Positions 1-7,749 of a stretch of DNA of 13,180 bases are shown here, piece after piece. The notes under the pieces are model-generated. The model was not told the origin of the DNA. It was given only the letters and a program-made list of their open reading frames with translations, and did no database searches. Source of the DNA: ZCTH02-B3 sp036563895 (GTDB lineage: Bacteria > Bacillota > Bacilli > Paenibacillales > Paenibacillaceae). The stretch lies in contig DATCLN010000211.1 of assembly GCA_036563895.1 (NCBI GenBank), forward strand, positions 1 through 13,180, given 5' to 3'. A program made the translations under genes and the position numbers. Positions within the stretch are counted from its first letter, which is position 1; each line of letters opens with the position of its first letter.

Positions 1-2
1 GA

Positions 3-1841
3 CGGGAACCGCTTTACATGTACATCCAGGTATTCGACGCAGAGGGCAACGAGTTGGCGCGGATCCCTGAGTTGTCGTTCGGAAGCAAGCTGGATTTGAG
101 CGAAATCTATCAAACGCTGCCCTGGAGCAAGACGTACATGATTTCGGACGCTTTGACGCTTCCGGGCGGCATGCGCACCATTGCCGTGGCTTACCCGGCC
201 ATCGACGAGGAGGGTACTTACCGCGGAGGCATCGTTTCTTTCATCAATTTGGAAACGTTTTCAGATTATTTGCAGGAAGTGAACATCGGCAATGAGGGGT
301 TGAATCTGATCATCGATAACCGGGGGACGATCATCGCCCACAGCAACAAACAAATGATCGGCGAAAACCTGCATGGGCACGTGCTGACAGATTATCTGCG
401 GAAGGAACGGTACGGAATCTGGAAGGGCATGCTGTTTGGCGAAAAAATGATCGTATCCTACAAGCCCTTGTTTCTGGGCAAATTCGGGCTTATCGTGGCG
501 GAGCCGGTGAAGCAGGCCAACGCCCCGGCCCGCGAAGTGGCCTTCGTGCTCTTGCAGGTATTCTTGATCGTCCTTCTCATCGCCGTGATTCTGACCGTCA
601 TTCTGACATCCCGGGTGGTCAAGCCGATTCTGGCGCTGACCAACCAGGCAAGAGCCTACAAAAAAAACCGTAACGTCCACTTTGAGCCGGTGAAAACGAA
701 CGACGAACTGGAAGTGCTGGCGCTGGTGATGGACCAGATGGCCCGGGAATTGATGGATAAGGAGCGGCGGCTGTTTTATATCCTGGAGTCCATTCCCTAT
801 TGCGTCATTACCACCGACAATCAGGGGATCATCACCACCTTCAATCGCGCGGCCGAGGAACTGACCCTTAATTCCCGGGAGGATGTGATCGGCAAATCCA
901 TTTTCGAGATTCCCCTGAAAGAGGACAAGGAGAAGTTCCTGCTGAAACGGACGCTGGAAGAGGGGAAAGAGTTTGACGAGGCGGAAAGCTACATCATCGA
1001 CCGAAACAACAACAGGCACGATGTCAAGATATATTCTTCTTTGCTTCGCGGCGTCGATCAAAGCATCATCGGCACCATTACCGTGATTCGGGACGTCAGT
1101 GAAATCAAAAGGCTGGAAGAATATGTAAGGCAAAAGGAAAGGCTTGCCGCACTGGGACAACTGACGGCGGGCATCGCCCACGAGATCAAAAATCCCCTCA
1201 GCATCATACAGGCCGCCGCCGAAGCCATCGAGCTGGAACGGGGGGAAATGCATCGGACGGGGACGGAAGACACCATATCGGAATTCATTCGGGACATTCT
1301 CGACTCGACGGAACGGATGAACCGCCTCCTTTCCGACTTTCTGATGCTGACCAAAGGAGAAGGGGACGGCGAAAAAACGGAATGCGACATCATCTCCGTG
1401 CTGGATGAACTTGTCCATTTGATGCGCAAACGGTTCAGCGATGCGGGCATTGAGGTAATCCGTTCTTACGAGGTGCCTGCAGCGACCGTGATGGGGAACC
1501 GGAACCGGTTGATTCAGGTGTTTCTGAACGTCTTCTTCAACAGCATCCAGGCCATGGAGCAAACGGGAGGAACGCTTCAGATCCGTGTCAAGGAAAGAAG
1601 CCGGGACTGGCTGGTGGAGATTGAAGACAGCGGAAAAGGAATACCCGCCGCCCAGCTGAAATGGATCTTTAATCCATTTTATTCCACCAAGGAGAAGGGA
1701 ACGGGACTCGGGTTGTCCATATCCCACGAAATCATCGTGAAACACCAGGGGAAAATTTGGGCGGAGAGCATGGAGGGGAAGGGAACAACGATCTTCGTGC
1801 AGCTTCCCAAAATGGCATCCATGGAGGGTGAGGTGCAATGA
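3..1841 (+). CDS. Sensor histidine kinase with extracellular Cache, HAMP and PAS domains (5' partial)
   Basis: Membrane histidine kinase that senses an extracellular ligand and should phosphorylate the response regulator encoded next. The frame is open to the left edge, so the true start lies outside; residue numbers here count from the ATG at 18. Visible order: rest of a Cache-type sensor domain (to about 165), one hydrophobic membrane segment (about 174-198), HAMP linker (about 196-249), PAS domain (about 250-365), HisKA with H-box AHEIKNPLS and phospho-accepting His388, then the ATPase domain with N box (FLNVFFNSIQAM, 502-513), G1 DSGKG (537-541), F box FNPFYSTK and G2 GTGLGLS (561-567). 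All catalytic boxes are intact. The stop overlaps the next start (ATGA), indicating translational coupling. The layout resembles kinases that pair with NtrC-type activators. The ligand is unknown; the lipoprotein gene downstream hints at a small osmolyte or amine, but this is inference. Confidence 0.93.
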   Translation, partial: REPLYMYIQVFDAEGNELARIPELSFGSKLDLSEIYQTLPWSKTYMISDALTLPGGMRTIAVAYPAIDEEGTYRGGIVSFINLETFSDYLQEVNIGNEGLNLIIDNRGTIIAHSNKQMIGENLHGHVLTDYLRKERYGIWKGMLFGEKMIVSYKPLFLGKFGLIVAEPVKQANAPAREVAFVLLQVFLIVLLIAVILTVILTSRVVKPILALTNQARAYKKNRNVHFEPVKTNDELEVLALVMDQMARELMDKERRLFYILESIPYCVITTDNQGIITTFNRAAEELTLNSREDVIGKSIFEIPLKEDKEKFLLKRTLEEGKEFDEAESYIIDRNNNRHDVKIYSSLLRGVDQSIIGTITVIRDVSEIKRLEEYVRQKERLAALGQLTAGIAHEIKNPLSIIQAAAEAIELERGEMHRTGTEDTISEFIRDILDSTERMNRLLSDFLMLTKGEGDGEKTECDIISVLDELVHLMRKRFSDAGIEVIRSYEVPAATVMGNRNRLIQVFLNVFFNSIQAMEQTGGTLQIRVKERSRDWLVEIEDSGKGIPAAQLKWIFNPFYSTKEKGTGLGLSISHEIIVKHQGKIWAESMEGKGTTIFVQLPKMASMEGEVQ

Positions 1842-3217
1842 AAAGCATCCTGTTTGTGGATGACGAGCTCAAGCTGCTGAAAATTTTGCGATCGTCCATG
1901 GAGAAGAAAGGGTACGTTGTTCATACCACCCCTCATCCCGAGGAAACCCGGAATATTCTGAGCGAGTTTCCGATCGACGTTGTTTTTCTGGATTTAATGA
2001 TGCCCGGAATGACGGGGCTCGAGCTGCTTCAGGAACTGACTCCCCTCTATCCGAACAAAGCGTTCATCGTGATGACCGCTTACGGAAATATCGAAAGCGC
2101 CGTATCGGCCATGAAAGCGGGGGCTTTCGATTACATTGTGAAACCGACGAAATTGGACGAGCTGTTTCTGGTGACGGAGCGGGCTTTTGAATGGCTCGGC
2201 ATGAAATCGGAAAACGAGTTCCTGAAAGAAAAGCTGAAACAGGCGGGAACCCCCGCCGATTCCATCATCGGGGTCAGCCCGGCCATGAAATCCATTATGC
2301 ATCTGGTCGAGCGGGTCGCTCCCACCGACGCCTCGGTGCTCCTGACGGGGGAGAGCGGAACGGGAAAAACGAAGGTGGCGAAAATCATTCACCAGTGGAG
2401 CGATCGCAGCCACCGCCCTTTTATTGCCGTCAATTGCGCGGCGATCCCCGAGCAATTGCTGGAAAGCGAGTTGTTCGGGTATGAGAAGGGAGCCTTCACC
2501 GGCGCCCATGCCCAGCGCAAGGGCAAGTTTGAGGCGGCCGACGGGGGTACGATTTTCCTGGATGAAATCGGGGAGATCTCCGCATCGCTTCAGGCCAAAC
2601 TGCTCCAGGTTACCCAGGAAAAACAGTTCATGCGGCTGGGCAGCAATGAACCGGTCAAAGTGGACACCCGCATCATTGCCGCAACAAACCGGAACCTGAA
2701 AAAGATGGTCCAGGAGGGAAGTTTTCGGGAAGATTTATATTATCGGCTAAATATCGTGGATATCTATATTCCTCCCCTCCGCGAACGGAAGGAAGACATT
2801 CCCCTGCTCATTGAGGAATTTCTCAACCGGCACCGGCAAAGGTACAATCGCCAATTCGAGATATCCAGGGAGTTGCTGCAGATTTTGATGGAATATGATT
2901 GGCCGGGAAATGTCCGCGAGCTGGAAAACGCCATCGAACGCGCGGTCATTCTCTGCCGGGGGGATAAACTGTCGATCGAGGATTTTCCGGAGAAAATCCG
3001 GAACCCCAAACGCCGGAAGGAAGCGCAGGAACCGGTGGTGTTCGATTCCCGGCAGACGCTGTACGAACAATTGGAAGAAATCGAAAAACGATTCATTTTG
3101 AACGCCCTGGAAGAAACGGGCGGGAACGCTTCCCAGGCCGCCAAAAAACTGGGGATTTCAAGACAGAATCTCCTGTACAAAATGAACAAATACGCGGTTC
3201 ATTTCCAAAAATCTTGA
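1838..3217 (+). CDS. Sigma-54-dependent response regulator, NtrC/AtoC type
   Basis: Transcription activator that, once phosphorylated, hydrolyses ATP to open promoters bound by sigma-54 RNA polymerase. The 459 residues show all three expected modules. The receiver (1-115) has the acidic pair D8/D9, phospho-acceptor D52, T80 and K102. The AAA+ domain (about 143-375) has Walker A GESGTGKT (171-178), the sigma-54 contact loop GAFTGA (218-223), Walker B GGTIFLDEIGE (236-246) and WPGNVREL (355-362). The Fis-type helix-turn-helix is at 428-452 (GGNASQAAKKLGISRQNL). The length is normal for the family. The start at 1838 overlaps the kinase stop by 4 bases and follows a GGAGG-rich stretch. With the kinase before it and rpoN two genes later, it is the cognate output regulator. 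Its target promoters are not evident; I found no convincing -24/-12 site in the window. Confidence 0.96.
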   Translation: MKSILFVDDELKLLKILRSSMEKKGYVVHTTPHPEETRNILSEFPIDVVFLDLMMPGMTGLELLQELTPLYPNKAFIVMTAYGNIESAVSAMKAGAFDYIVKPTKLDELFLVTERAFEWLGMKSENEFLKEKLKQAGTPADSIIGVSPAMKSIMHLVERVAPTDASVLLTGESGTGKTKVAKIIHQWSDRSHRPFIAVNCAAIPEQLLESELFGYEKGAFTGAHAQRKGKFEAADGGTIFLDEIGEISASLQAKLLQVTQEKQFMRLGSNEPVKVDTRIIAATNRNLKKMVQEGSFREDLYYRLNIVDIYIPPLRERKEDIPLLIEEFLNRHRQRYNRQFEISRELLQILMEYDWPGNVRELENAIERAVILCRGDKLSIEDFPEKIRNPKRRKEAQEPVVFDSRQTLYEQLEEIEKRFILNALEETGGNASQAAKKLGISRQNLLYKMNKYAVHFQKS

Positions 3218-3237
3218 TATGGCGAAGGGATTTCTGC

Positions 3238-4194
3238 ATGAAAAAGCGATTTTGCGCAGCCGTGACCGTCATCCTGGCTCTCTCGATCACGCTTTCGGGA
3301 TGCCGAGTGAACTTTCCGGGGCCCAACGAGCCATTGCCGAGCGTGCAACATGAAAAAAAAGGCACCTTGACGATCGGAGCCAAATTTTTTACGGAGCAAT
3401 TTCTTTTGCTCAAAATCACGTCCATCTATTTGAAAGAAATGGGCTACGAAATCAAGGAAACCAGCAACATGGAAAGCCTCGTCGTGCGCAAGGCCATGGA
3501 GAACGGATTTATCGATCTGTATTGGGAATATACCGGAACGGCGCTCGTGAATTACCTGGGTGAAAAGTCGGAAGCCGATCCCGAGAAAGCTTTTGAGATC
3601 GTCCGTTCACGCGATATGGAAAATGGCATCGTATGGCTGCCGCAATCCGAATTGAACAATACCTTTTCCCTCATGATGAGCAAAGCGGAAGCGGACAAAT
3701 ACGGCATTCGGAGCCTTTCCGATCTGGCCGCCAGCGTCCGGCAGAATCCCGAAGCGTTCAAAATCGCGACCACAAAGGAATTTTTCGAACGGGATGACGG
3801 GCTCCGAGGGATGGAGGAAAAATACGGGTTTTCCTTTCTAAACTCCCATATCATTCAGATGGACGCCGGATTGACTCACATCGCCATGAAAGAGGGCCAG
3901 GTCAATGTCGCCCTGGTCTTTTCGACGGATGCGATTCAGTACGAGAGCAGGCTGAACGGACAGTATATTCCGCTGGAGGATGATCTCCGCTATTTTCCCG
4001 CCTATCGGGCCGCCCCTGTCGTACGGCTGCCCGTGCTGCAACAGTATCCGGAATTGGACGGTCTGCTGGCGAAAATCAGGGAGCGGATCGATACGGAAAC
4101 GATGATGGAATTGATCTATCTGGTGGACGTCAAGCACAAAGACGTGTCCGAAGTGGCAAGGGATTGGCTGCAAAAGGAAAAGTTGATCGAATGA
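3238..4194 (+). CDS. Glycine betaine/choline-type ABC substrate-binding lipoprotein (OpuAC/ProX family)
   Basis: Extracytoplasmic solute-binding protein of the quaternary-amine family (glycine betaine, choline, carnitine, proline betaine), anchored as a lipoprotein. The 318 residues begin with a type II signal peptide: MKKR, a hydrophobic core, and lipobox LSGC with the lipidated Cys22. The body has hallmarks of this family: GAKFFTEQ near the start, then DLYWEYTGTAL, then a late YFPAYRAAPVVR stretch. I chose the ATG at 3238 rather than the in-frame TTG at 3214. The ATG directly precedes the signal peptide and has AAGGG about 8 bases upstream, while the TTG overlaps the previous stop and would add 8 residues ahead of it. 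No permease or ATPase gene is adjacent, so this is either an orphan binding protein feeding a transporter encoded elsewhere or a ligand-presenting partner of the Cache kinase in the same operon. Family assignment is firm; ligand is not. Confidence 0.9.
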   Translation: MKKRFCAAVTVILALSITLSGCRVNFPGPNEPLPSVQHEKKGTLTIGAKFFTEQFLLLKITSIYLKEMGYEIKETSNMESLVVRKAMENGFIDLYWEYTGTALVNYLGEKSEADPEKAFEIVRSRDMENGIVWLPQSELNNTFSLMMSKAEADKYGIRSLSDLAASVRQNPEAFKIATTKEFFERDDGLRGMEEKYGFSFLNSHIIQMDAGLTHIAMKEGQVNVALVFSTDAIQYESRLNGQYIPLEDDLRYFPAYRAAPVVRLPVLQQYPELDGLLAKIRERIDTETMMELIYLVDVKHKDVSEVARDWLQKEKLIE

Positions 4195-4206
4195 AGGGGG
4201 GTCATT

Positions 4207-5571
4207 ATGAATCCGGGACCATCGTTGACCGTCGAAACAAATGTACAACCGGCCCTCAATCCAAGGTTCATGCAGTTTGTGAAAATCCTGAGCATGCCGG
4301 TTTTGGATTTGAGGCAGTTTTTGCAGAAGGAAGCGGAGGACAATCCTTTTCTTGAAGTGGTATGGTGCGATGGTGATTTGTCGTGGGGTGCGGAGAACAG
4401 GCGAAACCGACGGGGGGGTTCCCTCCGGGCGGGTTATGTTGACGGGCTGGAGAGGTTTGGCCGTCGGGAAGAAACGCTGGAAGAGACGCTTGCGGGCCAA
4501 TTGCGGTTGAAATCCTGTCCGTCTGCTTTGTACAGGATAGCCGAATACATTATCGGCAACCTCAATGACAACGGGTATCTGGAAATGGATGAACGGCAGA
4601 TCAGCGAGGCGCTGGGTGTCTCTCCGAAAGAAGTGGAAGAAGCCTTGCGGACGGTCCAGTCCCTTGATCCGCCGGGAATTGCCGCCCGAAATCTGAAAGA
4701 ATGCCTTTTGTTGCAAATCGAGCGGGATGCAGGTGCACCTCCGGCGGCGTCGGCCATGGTGAAGGATTGCCTGGAAATGATGGCGGCGAAGAAATGGAAA
4801 GCCATTGCCAAAACCCTGGGCATCCCCGTCGAAGAAGCGGTAAAAACCTTTAATTATATACGCCGTCTGAACCCCAGGCCAGGGCTTCCCTTCGCTCCTT
4901 TTCAAAGAGAAACGGTTGTTCCCGACGTGACGATTCGCCGGGAAGGCGGAACACTGAACGTCATGCTGAATGAAACGCTGCATCTCAAGGTTGCCGTCAG
5001 GGAACCCGAATTCATGAAGCATCCCGGCTTGGCATGCGAGGAGGCGGTGCGTTATTTTCATGAAAAGAGCCGGCATGCCCGAAATCTGCTCCATTGCCTG
5101 CGTCAAAGAAAGCAGACATTGTTCCGGGTGGTCGGCGTCATCGCGGAGCGGCAAAGCGATTATTTTGCCCGCGGTCCCGGCGCTTTGAAGCCCATGCAGC
5201 TCGCCGACGTCGCCCGGGAATTGGGTCTGCATGAATCCACGGTCAGCCGGGCGATCCAGAACAAATATGCGCAAACCCCCTGGGGAACGGTGCCGTTGAA
5301 ATCCTTCTTCCCCCACGGAATGATGACGGAAGACAACGGGATGGCGTCAAGCACGCAGATTCGATTGCGCATCAAGGAATGGATCGAGCAGGAAGACAAA
5401 CGTTCGCCCCTGTCGGATCAAAGCCTGGCCGAATTGCTGCAAAAGGAAGGCATTCGCATCTCCCGAAGGACGGTCATGAAATATCGGGAACAGATGGGCA
5501 TCCTGTCTTCCCGGCTCAGGGGGGAGAAGCCGTTGGGGAAAGCCTCGGGGGATTGTCACGCTTCAGTCTGA
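4207..5571 (+). CDS. rpoN: RNA polymerase sigma-54 factor
   Basis: Alternative sigma factor that directs RNA polymerase to -24/-12 promoters and needs an AAA+ activator such as the one encoded at 1838-3217. The 454 residues match the family length. N-terminal region I (about 10-50, NPRFMQFVKILSMPVLDLRQFLQKEAEDNP split here by a less Gln-rich composition than usual) is recognisable but divergent. The core-binding domain follows (GNLNDNGYLE, LDPPGIAARNLKECLLLQ), then the helix-turn-helix (LADVARELGLHESTVSRAIQNKY) and the RpoN box near the C-terminus, SRRTVMKYRE, close to the consensus ARRTVAKYRE. The start has a G-rich ribosome binding site and lies 12 bases after the lipoprotein stop. It is the last gene of the operon, with a terminator overlapping its stop. 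Co-transcription with its own activator and kinase is unusual, because rpoN more often sits in housekeeping surroundings. Bacilli often call this gene sigL. Confidence 0.95.
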   Translation: MNPGPSLTVETNVQPALNPRFMQFVKILSMPVLDLRQFLQKEAEDNPFLEVVWCDGDLSWGAENRRNRRGGSLRAGYVDGLERFGRREETLEETLAGQLRLKSCPSALYRIAEYIIGNLNDNGYLEMDERQISEALGVSPKEVEEALRTVQSLDPPGIAARNLKECLLLQIERDAGAPPAASAMVKDCLEMMAAKKWKAIAKTLGIPVEEAVKTFNYIRRLNPRPGLPFAPFQRETVVPDVTIRREGGTLNVMLNETLHLKVAVREPEFMKHPGLACEEAVRYFHEKSRHARNLLHCLRQRKQTLFRVVGVIAERQSDYFARGPGALKPMQLADVARELGLHESTVSRAIQNKYAQTPWGTVPLKSFFPHGMMTEDNGMASSTQIRLRIKEWIEQEDKRSPLSDQSLAELLQKEGIRISRRTVMKYREQMGILSSRLRGEKPLGKASGDCHASV

Positions 5572-5599
5572 AGCATCGCGGAAAGCGATGCTTTTTTTT
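5571..5599 (+). terminator. Intrinsic terminator at the end of the signalling operon
   Basis: A perfect 9-bp stem, AAGCATCGC / GCGATGCTT, encloses the 5-base loop GGAAA and runs directly into a tract of T residues ending at 5599. The left arm starts on the last base of the rpoN stop codon. It separates the signalling operon from the GC-rich glycosyltransferase cluster. Confidence 0.93.
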
Positions 5600-5639
5600 G
5601 GCCGGACGCGATTCTCCCCCGGGCTGTACAGACGCCGTT

Positions 5640-5665
5640 GCAATGGGACACGTTCAACATACGAT
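5640..5665 (+). promoter_or_regulatory. Possible sporulation-type (sigma-E/sigma-K-like) promoter ahead of the glycosyltransferase cluster
   Basis: The octamer CATACGAT at 5658-5665 differs by one base from the sigma-E -10 consensus form CATACAAT and contains the CATA of sigma-K sites. The -35 region is poor: only GCAAT around 5640-5644 sits at about the right distance. It lies between the rpoN terminator and the first glycosyltransferase start, where a promoter is expected. I see no good sigma-A promoter in this gap. Weak evidence. Confidence 0.2.
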
Positions 5666-5700
5666 GCTGATAAACGGCAGCCCGACTGGGGGGAACGCGG

Positions 5701-6438
5701 TTGGCCGACGTGTCCGTGGTCATTCCCGTCATGAACGAAAGGCGCACGCTGCGCAGGGTCATCCGGGAAGCGTTCCGGGTGGACCGCGGCGCGGAAGTGA
5801 TCGCCATGGTCAACGGTTCGACGGACGGGTCGGAGCGGATTGCGCGGGCATGCGGTGCAAAGGTGATCGTTTTCTCCAAACCCCTCGGGCATGATGTGGG
5901 CCGGGCGATCGGCGCGAAAGCGGCCGGAGGCCGGATCCTGCTGTTCGTCGACGCGGACATGGTCATCCCCGCGCGCCGGCTCCGGCCTTTCGTGGACGCC
6001 GTGCGGAACGGGGTCGATGTCGCGCTCAACGATTACTCCGGTCCCGTGCGCAAGATGCGTGTGCACGGCGTCGTGCTGGCCAAGCATGCCCTGAACGCGC
6101 TCCTGGGCCGTCCGGATCTGGAAGGCGCCTCCCTGACCGCGGTGCCCCACGCCATGAGCCGCCGGGCGCTGGAGGCGATCGGAGCGGAGTCGCTCAGCGT
6201 TCCCCCCCTCGCCCATGCCCGGGCGATCTGCGCGGGGCTTGTCGTCCGGCGGATTTGCCGCGTCAACGTGGGCGCGCTGAATCCGCGCCGCGGCCGCAAA
6301 GGTCGGGGCCGTTCCCTGGAACGCCTGATCGTGGGCGACCACCTGGAGGCCATCGAATGGTGGACGCGCCATGCGGATCCGGCCGGTGCGTACGGATTGT
6401 GCGGCCTGAGAACGATGGAAAGCGGAGGAGTGCCATGA
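5701..6438 (+). CDS. Family 2 (GT-A fold) glycosyltransferase
   Basis: Probable cytoplasmic transferase that moves a sugar from an NDP-sugar to an acceptor. The 245 residues open directly on the GT-A nucleotide-binding fold: SVVIPVMNE (5-13), VNGSTDGS (37-44), and the metal-binding DxD as FVDADM with D84 and D86. No membrane segment is visible. The start is the TTG at 5701, because the domain begins within a few residues of it and a G-run plus AA (GGGGGGAA) lies just upstream at ribosome-binding distance. The stop overlaps the next start (ATGA at 6435-6438). The next protein is a paralogue: both share an LNxxLGRxDL segment, a (H/F)A(M/L)SRRA(L/I)(E/D)AIGA segment and a DHLEA segment. Substrate and acceptor cannot be told from sequence; the neighbours suggest a surface glycan or glycoprotein. 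Confidence 0.82.
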   Translation: MADVSVVIPVMNERRTLRRVIREAFRVDRGAEVIAMVNGSTDGSERIARACGAKVIVFSKPLGHDVGRAIGAKAAGGRILLFVDADMVIPARRLRPFVDAVRNGVDVALNDYSGPVRKMRVHGVVLAKHALNALLGRPDLEGASLTAVPHAMSRRALEAIGAESLSVPPLAHARAICAGLVVRRICRVNVGALNPRRGRKGRGRSLERLIVGDHLEAIEWWTRHADPAGAYGLCGLRTMESGGVP

Positions 6439-7700
6439 TCCGAAACGGCCACAATGCGCGGCGCCCGGGCGCCGGATTTGCGCCGCGGACCCGGAAGGGC
6501 GGCGTGCGCCGGGCGGAAACAAGGAGCATCCGTCGGGGGCCGTACGCCCGCCGCGGACCGCCCGCCCAACGGCGGCGGCCTGCACGCAGCGGGCTGTCTG
6601 TCCAAGGGCGACAGCCTTCCCGCCGCGGCTTGCCCGTCCGCCGCACCCGGTCCCGCCCCGGCACCCTTCACCGCAGGCGAAGGACGCTCGCGGCCGTCCG
6701 CCGCCCAGTAGGCCGGCGGCCCGGCATAAGAAGCGCCGGCGCATCCGCCGTCCGCCGGTGGCGTGACCTTGGGTTCCGCAGCGGTTCGGCCTGGCGGGAG
6801 GCCCATCCCGCGGCTACCGCCGAAGAGGCGCGCGCGGCGCTTCACGGCCATGTGAACCACGCGTTCGCCCCGGGCGGCGAAGGCGGAGCCGCTTCAAGTA
6901 AGCCTGCAGGGGCGATGTCCTCGGCCATCCGGGCATACGCCGACGGATTCATGCGGGGTGCCGGTTTTTCATTGCCCGTCGAGCCCGTTCCGCTTAAGGG
7001 AACGGCCTCCGCCGTCGTGTGCGCGGGGCGGAACGAGGCGGCGCTGGAGGCGGTGCTCGGCCAGCTGGAACGCCTTCCGCTGCGGGAATGGATCGTGGTC
7101 ATTCCCGACCATGCCCAGACGGCGCTGGCGATCGCGGAACGCCACGCCCGTTCCGTGATCGTCCCGGCCGGCGGATGGACCGGCGGCGCGGCCGGCCGGG
7201 CCTTGGGAGCCGCAAGAACCGGTGCGGACACCGTGCTGTTCGTCGACGGGGAACAGCCGGCGCCGGCCGGCGAGCTTGCGCGTTTTTTGCGGGCGGTGGA
7301 CGGAGGCATGGACGCGGCGCTCAACGCCCGTCCGTCCGGCATCGCCAAGTTCCATCTGCGCCCGCCGGCCGACCGGCTGATGGAGTTTCTCAACTTTTCC
7401 CTCGGCAGGCGGGATCTCGGCGTCCGCTCGCTGGCCGCGCTGCCCTTCGCCCTGTCGCGCCGCGCCATCGACGCCATCGGCGCGCACACCCTCGCGCAGC
7501 CGGCCAAAGCCCACGCGCTGCTCCTTCTGCGGGGATTGCGGGTGGGCCTGGGCGGCAGCGTGCCCTGGCGGGCGATGTCCGATCCCGACATCCGGGATCA
7601 TCTGGAAGCGTGGCGCGAAGCGATGGCGCTCCGGGGCGGCCGCATGTCGTTTCCCGACCGGCGGCGGAACCGCGCCGCGGCGGGAGAACCGGCGCCGTGA
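6435..7700 (+). CDS. Glycosyltransferase-like protein with eroded active site and long arginine-rich N-terminus
   Basis: A 421-residue protein in two parts. Residues 1 to about 115 are a low-complexity tail dominated by Arg, Gly, Pro and Ala. After a linker and a short motif (AYADGFMRG, 167-175) comes a GT-A-like domain (about 188-400) clearly paralogous to the protein encoded just upstream. The catalytic features are degraded: the expected DxD is DGE (FVDGEQ, D271), and the NGSTDGS segment of the paralogue is replaced by PDHAQTA. It may be a non-catalytic partner of its neighbour. The start is the ATG at 6435, overlapping the previous stop, with GGAGGAG upstream; longer in-frame extensions run into the previous gene. 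The arginine-rich part lies in DNA where several frames are open, so its exact extent rests on the ribosome binding site and overlap. Function unproven. Confidence 0.7.
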   Translation: MIRNGHNARRPGAGFAPRTRKGGVRRAETRSIRRGPYARRGPPAQRRRPARSGLSVQGRQPSRRGLPVRRTRSRPGTLHRRRRTLAAVRRPVGRRPGIRSAGASAVRRWRDLGFRSGSAWREAHPAATAEEARAALHGHVNHAFAPGGEGGAASSKPAGAMSSAIRAYADGFMRGAGFSLPVEPVPLKGTASAVVCAGRNEAALEAVLGQLERLPLREWIVVIPDHAQTALAIAERHARSVIVPAGGWTGGAAGRALGAARTGADTVLFVDGEQPAPAGELARFLRAVDGGMDAALNARPSGIAKFHLRPPADRLMEFLNFSLGRRDLGVRSLAALPFALSRRAIDAIGAHTLAQPAKAHALLLLRGLRVGLGGSVPWRAMSDPDIRDHLEAWREAMALRGGRMSFPDRRRNRAAAGEPAP

Positions 7701-7732
7701 CGAACGCGGGCGGCGCCCGGAGCCATCACGGG

Positions 7733-7740
7733 AAAGGAGG
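7733..7740 (+). promoter_or_regulatory. Strong ribosome binding site that selects a TTG start
   Basis: AAAGGAGG lies 9 bases before the TTG at 7750. An ATG at 7743 is only 2 bases from it and opens an unrelated 118-residue frame, so this spacing together with homology of the 7750 frame fixes the start. Confidence 0.8.
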
Positions 7741-7749
7741 AAATGCCGT

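Noticed and set aside
261..1838. 525-codon open frame on the minus strand opposite the histidine kinase
   Set aside because: It is the mirror of a firmly identified kinase gene, has a His/Gln/Pro-rich translation with no domain, and arises from codon bias on the other strand.
3214..3237. TTG start extending the binding lipoprotein by 8 residues
   Set aside because: It overlaps the previous stop, has no ribosome binding site at the right place and would put residues before a complete signal peptide that starts at 3238.
3838..5316. 492-codon minus-strand frame opposite the lipoprotein and rpoN
   Set aside because: It spans two well-identified plus-strand genes and encodes no recognisable domain.
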